64,000 nt of DNA from Ruminococcus sp. (GTDB taxonomy: Bacteria; Bacillota; Clostridia; Oscillospirales; Ruminococcaceae). The notes beneath the pieces were generated by a model. That model did no database searches and was not told the origin of the DNA. It worked only from the letters and a program-made list of their open reading frames with translations. Location of the stretch: assembly GCA_030531185.1 (NCBI GenBank), contig JAUNOG010000004.1:1-64000 (forward strand), read 5' to 3'. Positions 58,382-64,000 of this stretch are shown here, in pieces. The number at the start of each line of letters is the position of its first letter. Within the stretch, counting starts at the first letter, position 1. The translations under genes were made by a program, and so were the position numbers.

Positions 58382-60334
58382 TTATTCAACCTGCGTCGAG
58401 AACGACACGCCCACAGGCTCAAAGGGCTTTCCGTCGCCCTCGTAGAAACGTGAGAATACTTCATAGAATTCAAGTCTGATGATCTGAATTGCAACTATCA
58501 TACCCTCCATAACCATTACGAACGCGTTGCCCAGCACCAGCACAAACGGCTGAGCCGCCGCGGAACACATATCCATAAGGGTCATAACCACCAGCATCAT
58601 ACCCGCGTGGGAAAGTACAAATCCTCCTACTCTCAAAAACGACATCGTGTTTGAAACGTAGCTGAGAACATACTCGAACATCTCAAAGAAGTTCTCTACG
58701 ATGAAGTTTCCCACCGTCATTTTTTCCTCGTCCTCGGAAAGTCTCCATTCCTTGTACTTCACCGCCGCCGCAAAGGGCACTCGGCAGAAAATACAGACCG
58801 CAGGTATCACTATCAGGAAAATAACAAAGGGCGGCGACATAATTTCAATATCGAGTATCATTGTGCCCACAACGCCCGTTACAACGGAGCTGTAGAAAAT
58901 CAGACCCGCTATTCCGTTGCACCCGAAAACCGCTTTTTCGTAGTCCTTTTCCTTAAAGCCTATATAAATATTTATCAGCATAGACATCAGTATCAGCGCA
59001 ATGCCGATACCCACCGCCGTCAGCAAAATAAAGTTTGTCTGCTTGAATATTTTAAGCGGCAGAAAATCAATTTCCAGATTTTCAAACACAGGGTCGAGCA
59101 GTTCCTCGTACCCGAAAAACGAACCGTACAGCGTGCCGAATATCATACTGGAAAGCCCCACTCGGGTCACCATTCCGCCGGCCTTGCCAAGCTTTTTACC
59201 AAGCAACAGTCCTCCCAGAAATACCAGCAGACCCTGTCCCAGATCGCCGAACATTATTCCGAACAGCAAGGTATAGGTTACCGCCACAAAGCTCGTGGGG
59301 TTAAATCCGTTGTACTTGGGCAGACCGTACATCTCCACCATCATACCGAATGGTCTTGTAAGCCAGCTGTTTTTAAGAATTGTCGGCGGAGTACACGATG
59401 CGTCTGCGTCGGGCGGCATAAATACCACCGATACGGAACGCATATCCGCGAAAAGCTTTTCAAACTCATCGGACTTTTTCTCGGGAATAAAGCCCTTCAT
59501 ATAAAATTTATCCTTTGACGCTCCCACCTTGCGGCGAAGATCGAATATATCGTGCAGTCTCTTTAAAACCGTAAAGCCCTGCTGAATATCCTGCCCGCGC
59601 TTTTTTACAAGCTCTTTAATCTGTCCCTCGCACCGTTCAAGCTCAGCCTTATTCTCTTTAATATGAGCGTCCAGAGACGCCAGAGCCTCTTCGGTAGTTC
59701 CCGTTACGTAATCGGGTATATGGATACGCTCAAAATACATAGAGCGGAAAATATCGTCCACCAGTCCCTTTTCGGACGTAGGACAGAAATACATTCCCCA
59801 GCACACGTCCCGCCCCGTTTCAAAGGGGACAAAGAAAAAGTTTTCGTTATAATAGTCAAGCTTGGGAAGATTGTCCGCAGGAAGCTTGCCGACCCTGGAC
59901 GTTACATGCCTGCAGGAGAATATCCTTTTGAAATCGCTGTCAAGACCCTTCAGATGATTTATCTGCAAAACAGCCGACTCAAGCTCTGAGATCGCCTGAG
60001 AACAGCTCTGCCGCCGTTTGGAAAGCTCCGCGCTTTCCTGCTCTATTTCATCTGCCAGCTTTATGTAATCCTCTGGACTTTTATCCGCGCCCGGGGTCTC
60101 TTTCAGCTTGATATCGAAATTCGCCGCAAGCTGAGAGTATTTTTTCAGCGCTTCCCCGTAGGGGTTTTTCTCGTTCAGAAGTCTTAGTCCTCCCGAGGAA
60201 TTCCCTCCGCCCTGAGAGGCTTTGACCGCAGGCTCTATATGAAAACAGCCGCTTTCACAGCATTTGAGCAGCGTATCGTCCAGCTCTTCCAAAAGCCCGA
60301 CAATATTCACCAGCGCAATTTTTTCTATTGCCAT
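58382..60334 (-). CDS. atpI: V-type ATPase subunit I (a)
   Basis: A 650-residue stator/ion-channel subunit: soluble coiled N-terminal half (to about 335), then about seven helices. F-G-x-M-F-G-D-L-G-Q-G near residue 390 and L-S-Y-V-S-N-T-M-S-F-L-R-V-G-G-F near 560 carry the conserved half-channel arginine and neighbours. It forms the interface with the c ring. Placed between C and K. Confidence 0.96.
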   Translation of the reverse strand: MAIEKIALVNIVGLLEELDDTLLKCCESGCFHIEPAVKASQGGGNSSGGLRLLNEKNPYGEALKKYSQLAANFDIKLKETPGADKSPEDYIKLADEIEQESAELSKRRQSCSQAISELESAVLQINHLKGLDSDFKRIFSCRHVTSRVGKLPADNLPKLDYYNENFFFVPFETGRDVCWGMYFCPTSEKGLVDDIFRSMYFERIHIPDYVTGTTEEALASLDAHIKENKAELERCEGQIKELVKKRGQDIQQGFTVLKRLHDIFDLRRKVGASKDKFYMKGFIPEKKSDEFEKLFADMRSVSVVFMPPDADASCTPPTILKNSWLTRPFGMMVEMYGLPKYNGFNPTSFVAVTYTLLFGIMFGDLGQGLLVFLGGLLLGKKLGKAGGMVTRVGLSSMIFGTLYGSFFGYEELLDPVFENLEIDFLPLKIFKQTNFILLTAVGIGIALILMSMLINIYIGFKEKDYEKAVFGCNGIAGLIFYSSVVTGVVGTMILDIEIMSPPFVIFLIVIPAVCIFCRVPFAAAVKYKEWRLSEDEEKMTVGNFIVENFFEMFEYVLSYVSNTMSFLRVGGFVLSHAGMMLVVMTLMDMCSAAAQPFVLVLGNAFVMVMEGMIVAIQIIRLEFYEVFSRFYEGDGKPFEPVGVSFSTQVE

Positions 60335-60354
60335 TTATTTTATTGCTCCTTTCC

Positions 60355-61389
60355 TCAGGAAATCACAAGCTGCGACTGTATAAGCGCAGGATCTGCACCG
60401 TAGCGTATTCCCTCTATTATATGAACAATGTTGCCGACCTCAATATCGCAAAGCTGGATAAAAGCGTACATTATCACGGGAGTTGAACTGCTCCTCGCTA
60501 TCTTGCTGCTCAGCCGCCTTGCTTTAACCCGATTGATCTTAACCTCTATATTATCCGTATCAGCGGAATTCACGCCTAAAACCGACCTGTCTATCCATTC
60601 GAGCATTTGCGCTGCGGTTTCGCTCTGATAAAATTTTTCCATACGTTTTTTGCCCAGCTTCGTGAATTTCAGCGACCTGCGCATTATTTCCTCGGGAGAA
60701 AACCCGAAGAACGCTTTCATACGGTAGGCGTTTATAATGTTTCGTCCGTCTATTTCCGCCAATATCATATCCGTAAGCTCCTTAGCCTCGGCTTTAGGAA
60801 AACCGTCCCGTACCTGTCTGAGCACCTCGGAAAAATACTCGTTTCTCAGTCTCAGCTCGCACTCGGTATAATCCGCAGAACCGTCCTCTCTCAGCGGTAC
60901 CTTGACCAGCGTTTTATAATAGGACGTACCCCTTAGCATTTTCAGCAGATCGGAAAAGCTTTCCGCCCTGCTTATCTCCAGAAGATCTATCTGCGAATGC
61001 TTGATGACATATCCCGGTATATCGCTGGGCGAGGGATTTTCAAGGGAGGAATTGATGCTGTTGATGATCGAAAGTATGCATTCTACCTCCCGCTTTCTTA
61101 TAAGAAAATCATAAAAAGGAAGCTTGTCAAGTCCCTGAAATCCGCAGAGCCTTATATACGTATTAAAATTCTGTCTGTGCAGCAGTTCCTCCAGAAAGCC
61201 TCTGTGGACGGTATTGGGATCGACCTCCCTGAACACGTCTTTAAAGCGTGCGCTCCTTGCAAGATACTCCGCCGCCTCGGGCACGCTGCGCCTTGACATA
61301 AGCTCGCGGTAGTTATCCGCAGTAAACATATTGCCGTGAATGGCTCGTATTTTGGCCGCCGTAGCGTTGGTGCTGTAGCCCTCCAGCAT
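60355..61389 (-). CDS. atpC: V-type ATPase subunit C (d)
   Basis: A 344-residue all-helical subunit that couples the rotor stalk D/F to the c ring. The family start Y-S-T-N-A-T-A-A-K-I-R-A, and the closing R-Y-G-A-D-P-A-L-I-Q-S are recognised. GGAGG precedes the ATG. Second gene of the operon. Confidence 0.93.
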   Translation of the reverse strand: MLEGYSTNATAAKIRAIHGNMFTADNYRELMSRRSVPEAAEYLARSARFKDVFREVDPNTVHRGFLEELLHRQNFNTYIRLCGFQGLDKLPFYDFLIRKREVECILSIINSINSSLENPSPSDIPGYVIKHSQIDLLEISRAESFSDLLKMLRGTSYYKTLVKVPLREDGSADYTECELRLRNEYFSEVLRQVRDGFPKAEAKELTDMILAEIDGRNIINAYRMKAFFGFSPEEIMRRSLKFTKLGKKRMEKFYQSETAAQMLEWIDRSVLGVNSADTDNIEVKINRVKARRLSSKIARSSSTPVIMYAFIQLCDIEVGNIVHIIEGIRYGADPALIQSQLVIS

Positions 61390-61429
61390 TCAGGCGCCTC
61401 CTTTCCCGTAATAATGCAGTATGCAAAAA

Positions 61430-61744
61430 TCAGCCGATGCCGTTCAGAATACAGCCGAGGATCTCCTTTTCCCACTGCTCGTGATTTTTAAGGTAGAGCT
61501 TATCAAAGCTTTTGACCTTATCCTCCTGCCCCTGTCTCAGCCGTTCGGACTGTTCCTTAATACGGCTGTCGATACGATTTTGCTTTTCCTGCCGGTATTC
61601 ATCGGTAATCTGCTTTGCCTCGGCTTTAATGCGTTCTATCTCGCTGTCGCACTCTGCAAGTATTTCTTTTCTGCGCTCCTCAGCCTGAGCGAGAGTTTCC
61701 TCCGCCGCGCTGTCGGTCTCAAGAATTTCGGATATGATGTTCAC
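61430..61744 (-). CDS. V-type ATPase small peripheral-stalk subunit (G/H-like)
   Basis: A 104-residue, almost wholly coiled-coil protein (A-E-E-R-R-K-E-I-L-A-E-C-D-S-E-I-E-R), starting at GTG 61744 with GAGGTGAT upstream. It opens the operon and should form the peripheral stalk with subunit E. Gene naming for this subunit varies (ahaH, ntpF); I give no symbol. Confidence 0.82.
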   Translation of the reverse strand: MNIISEILETDSAAEETLAQAEERRKEILAECDSEIERIKAEAKQITDEYRQEKQNRIDSRIKEQSERLRQGQEDKVKSFDKLYLKNHEQWEKEILGCILNGIG

Positions 61745-61783
61745 TGTATCACCTCAACATCTCAATAATCAATATACAATAAT

Positions 61784-61812
61784 ATTTTACACCATTTCAA
61801 TTAATTTAGCAA
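61784..61812 (-). promoter_or_regulatory. Promoter of the V-ATPase operon
   Basis: Minus-strand TTGCTA (61807-61812), 17-bp spacer, TAAAAT (61784-61789). A moderate match. Confidence 0.6.
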
Positions 61813-61841
61813 GCATACGGTTTTAACTTTTGTGAATTATA

Positions 61842-61855
61842 TGCACAATGCACAA
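61842..61855. repeat. TGCACAATGCACAA dispersed repeat
   Basis: Exact second copy of the 14-mer at 53791-53804; here intergenic, upstream of the V-ATPase promoter. Confidence 0.5.
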
Positions 61856-61994
61856 ATAATATTTGTTGATTTATACAATTTAACGGTCTGATCCCTATGA
61901 ACTGCTCCAATTATTAACTAACGGATATGTTTATATATTTTACTTGACTTGAACGGAATAATATGATAAGCTGTAATTCATAGGGGGTGTTTAT

Positions 61995-62579
61995 ATGTTT
62001 CAATATCCAAATGCGGCAAGCGGTCTGAAAAAAATTTTTACGAGCCAGATACTTGCCATTGCAGGAGCAGTAATGATGATACTGCCGCTTATCAATATTA
62101 TCGGATTGATAATTGCGCTCGCTGCCGTCGTACTTGATTTCATAGGCGTTTTAGAAGCTTCCAAGGACGATGACGGCTATCGAAAGGCTCTGAGTTATAC
62201 GATCGCACAGTTCATTGCGTCGCTCATATTGTTTTTCCTGCCGGAAGGCAACGTCGTGTATCTGCTTGTCGACCTAGCGGACAGCGTTTTCGGATTAATG
62301 GTGCTTTACCATATCTGCCATACCACATCAAGACTGTTAAGGCTCCGGCACGCCAACGACATTGCCGCACAGGGCGACAGAGTATGGGACATCAATATCA
62401 AATGTCTTATTATAACCGCAGTCTGCACATTTATATGCATTATACCTTTTATAAATATTATAGCCATACCGGCTCTGTTGGTTACTGCAATTGTAAATAT
62501 TTATGCATGTATTCTTTACATCATTTTTATCTACAACAGCTACCGTCGTCTTGAAACGCCGTTTTTTATCGATTATTAA
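61995..62579 (+). CDS. Polytopic membrane protein of unknown function
   Basis: A 194-residue protein with about five helices and few charged residues outside short loops. A strong AGGGGG site precedes the ATG. I do not recognise the family. The start site region is part of a 9-bp inverted repeat (61893-61901 with 61977-61985) that could hide the ribosome site if transcription begins far upstream. Ends at a strong terminator. Independent of the genes around it. Confidence 0.75.
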   Translation: MFQYPNAASGLKKIFTSQILAIAGAVMMILPLINIIGLIIALAAVVLDFIGVLEASKDDDGYRKALSYTIAQFIASLILFFLPEGNVVYLLVDLADSVFGLMVLYHICHTTSRLLRLRHANDIAAQGDRVWDINIKCLIITAVCTFICIIPFINIIAIPALLVTAIVNIYACILYIIFIYNSYRRLETPFFIDY

Positions 62580-62589
62580 TAACAGCTTT

Positions 62590-62619
62590 GCAGGCAGTTT
62601 TCGGACTGCCTGCTTTTTT
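62590..62619 (+). terminator. Strong intrinsic terminator
   Basis: GCAGGCAGT (62590-62598) pairs with ACTGCCTGC (62605-62613), then TTTTTT. Confidence 0.9.
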
Positions 62620-62641
62620 GGGAAAATTAAACGGCTCCCTC

Positions 62642-62670
62642 TTGACAAAACCTGCAAAAAGTGGTATATT
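62642..62670 (+). promoter_or_regulatory. Promoter of the ACT-hom operon
   Basis: TTGACA (62642-62647), 17-bp spacer, TATATT (62665-62670). ATTTGTAT (62668-62675) and ATACAAAT (62685-62692) form an inverted repeat over the transcription start, a possible operator. Confidence 0.8.
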
Positions 62671-62715
62671 TGTATGTATCGCAAATACAAATGTATGCCG
62701 GAGGTGAACTTTTCC

Positions 62716-63162
62716 GTGGGTGAAAAAAAATCCGGACTCGTTGTCGTTAATTCTGAGGTCCTGCCTGATATCGTGCTTAAGGTCCTCGCCGCAAAACGTA
62801 TGAAAGCGCGCGGCGAAGTCGCTAATTCTTCTCAGGCCTGCCGCGCTGTCGGTATTTCCCGCAGCGCATATTATAAATATAAGGACTCGGTATTCAATTA
62901 CGAGGAACGGCTGGCAAACAACATAGTTTCGGTATATTGTATTCTCAGGGACGAAAAGGGCGTGCTGTCCTCTATCATCTCTAAGCTTTACGAGCTGAAT
63001 ACCAATATATTGACTATAAATCAGAATATTCCCATTGATTCGGTAGCGACTGTGACCTTTTCCGTAAGGTTCGAGCGCGACGCTCTTAATACGGCAGAGC
63101 TTACCAAAGAGCTTGCAAAGGTCTCGGGCGTGGTTGAGGTCAAGATCATTTCGGGAGAATAA
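62716..63162 (+). CDS. ACT domain-containing protein (UPF0735/PheB-like)
   Basis: A 148-residue protein; start GTG 62716 chosen for the GGAGGTGA site upstream, the longer frame runs back through the promoter and terminator. N-terminal part with a helix-turn-helix-like S-Q-A-C-R-A-V-G-I-S-R-S-A-Y-Y-K-Y-K (about 40-57), then an ACT domain from about 75. It is the usual partner of hom in Clostridia and is probably an amino-acid-sensing regulator of the pathway. hom starts 40 bp behind. Confidence 0.92.
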   Translation: MGEKKSGLVVVNSEVLPDIVLKVLAAKRMKARGEVANSSQACRAVGISRSAYYKYKDSVFNYEERLANNIVSVYCILRDEKGVLSSIISKLYELNTNILTINQNIPIDSVATVTFSVRFERDALNTAELTKELAKVSGVVEVKIISGE

Positions 63163-63202
63163 TTCGAGGGATAAAATTTTTAAAGGAATGAGGATATAAT
63201 TT

Positions 63203-64000
63203 ATGAGTAAGGTAGCAGTAATCGGTTATGGCGTTGTAGGCTCGGGTACGGTCGAGCTTTTTATGAAAAACAGAGAGTCCATTTCCAAAAAGGTAGGCAA
63301 GGACTGTGATATCAAGAAAATTCTTGATTTAAGGGATTTTCCCGATTCGCCCTTTGCCGACAGAATGACAAAGAATTTCGACGATATTCTTAACGATGAA
63401 GAGATCGAGGTCGTTGCAGAGGTGGTAGGCGGAACTACTTTCGCTTACGACTATACAAAGAGACTTCTTGAAAAGGGCAAGAGCGTTGTTACTTCCAACA
63501 AAGCGCTGGTTGCGGCTAAGGGTGCGGAGCTGCTGAAGATCGCAAGAGAGCATAAGTGCAACTATCTTTTCGAGGCGAGCGTAGGCGGCGGTATTCCTAT
63601 TATCAGACCGCTGAACAAGTGTCTTGCGGGTAATGAGATCCTCCAGATCTCGGGTATTCTTAACGGAACGACAAACTTTATTCTTTCAAAGATGATAAAG
63701 GAGCAGATGTTATTTGACGACGCTCTCAAGCTCGCGCAGAAGCTTGGCTATGCGGAGCAGGATCCTACGGCGGACATCGAGGGACACGACGCTTGCAGAA
63801 AGATATGCATTCTGGGTTCGCTTGCTTACGGCAAGCATATTTACCCCGAAATGGTCCACTGCTCGGGAATTTCAAAAATCACGCTTGACGATGTTGAATA
63901 CGCCGAAAACGCAGGCTATGTCATCAAGCTTATAGGCTCCGTAAAGGAGCTCGGCGGCGGAAAGCTCAGCGCGATCGTTTGCCCCAGACTTGTGCCTAAG
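63203..64000 (+). CDS. hom: Homoserine dehydrogenase, 5' part
   Basis: 266 codons open to the end of the window; the gene is cut by the window edge, not broken. NAD(P) motif G-Y-G-V-V-G-S-G-T-V at 8-17; T-S-N-K-A-L-V-A near 95; catalytic region G-G-G-I-P-I-I-R-P and L-N-G-T-T-N-F-I-L near 135-160; Y-A-E-Q-D-P-T-A-D-I-E-G-H-D-A. It reduces aspartate semialdehyde to homoserine on the way to threonine and methionine. AGGAATGAGG precedes the ATG at 63203. The C-terminal regulatory region cannot be seen. Confidence 0.97.
   Translation, partial: MSKVAVIGYGVVGSGTVELFMKNRESISKKVGKDCDIKKILDLRDFPDSPFADRMTKNFDDILNDEEIEVVAEVVGGTTFAYDYTKRLLEKGKSVVTSNKALVAAKGAELLKIAREHKCNYLFEASVGGGIPIIRPLNKCLAGNEILQISGILNGTTNFILSKMIKEQMLFDDALKLAQKLGYAEQDPTADIEGHDACRKICILGSLAYGKHIYPEMVHCSGISKITLDDVEYAENAGYVIKLIGSVKELGGGKLSAIVCPRLVPK

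Noticed and set aside
62503..62715. Longer N-terminus for the ACT-domain protein
   Set aside because: It would overlap the upstream gene, its terminator and the promoter. GTG 62716 has GGAGGTGA upstream.
1..64000. CRISPR array, prophage or rRNA operon
   Set aside because: No regularly spaced direct repeats, phage structural genes or rRNA-like sequence were seen; the heptad repeats have no spacers.

Overview
The window looks like chromosomal DNA of a low-to-mid GC anaerobic gut Firmicute, most likely a Ruminococcus-like member of the Oscillospiraceae. The reasons are a V-type ATPase operon, a type III glutamine synthetase, an ammonium transporter fused to P-II, an isoleucine T-box, many Clostridia-type flavodoxins, and short intergenic repeats built on TTAGAGG and TGCACAATGCACAA. 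The assignment is inference from gene content. I saw no rRNA, tRNA, CRISPR array, phage gene or intact transposase.

Layout. 1-6.7 kb: a degenerate GGDEF sensor overlapping a solute-binding lipoprotein; a T-box-controlled threonine deaminase followed by ridA; a CLC antiporter; a small membrane protein. 6.8-9.9 kb (minus): ylxM-ffh, two small membrane proteins, rpsP, khpA. 10-19.4 kb: an aldo/keto reductase, an EAL phosphodiesterase, secDF (minus), a CNNM/CorC membrane protein, an inverted-repeat element, a transglutaminase-like protein and a protein resembling a degenerate SipW signal peptidase. 19.9-26.5 kb (minus): a YibE/F protein, a surface-anchored phosphatase, an EamA transporter, and a flavinylation-type operon (45-aa membrane peptide, DUF4405, ApbE, NusG-domain-II protein, Gx transporter).

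26.6-47.8 kb is an accessory redox island. It holds one cytosolic flavodoxin, four flavodoxin lipoproteins and one membrane-anchored flavodoxin, with aldo/keto reductases, an iron alcohol dehydrogenase, flavin reductases, a CMD-cupin protein, a MATE exporter, lipoprotein esterases and a C39-like lipoprotein. Regulators are two LysR, one MerR and one TetR protein. Remnants of SDR, Fe-ADH and CMD genes show recent gene turnover. Two promoters 6.5 kb apart carry the same LysR-type site with identical spacing, defining a two-operon regulon. A MerR-type promoter with a 19-bp spacer controls a third operon.

48-52.4 kb (minus) is nitrogen assimilation: glnN, with a strong promoter and a terminator-like leader hairpin, then a leader ORF overlapping the amt-P-II fusion gene. 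52.5-61.8 kb (minus) is a nine-gene V-ATPase operon followed by a DUF308 gene. 62-64 kb carries a membrane protein, an ACT-domain protein and the start of homoserine dehydrogenase.

The best candidate for an undescribed system is the set of exported flavodoxins. In them the FMN phosphate loop is split by a conserved D-A-x-A-S-A-S insert. They are co-transcribed with cytosolic oxidoreductases and surface hydrolases under LysR and MerR control, and lie beside a flavinylation operon. An envelope electron-transfer or detoxification role is inference.
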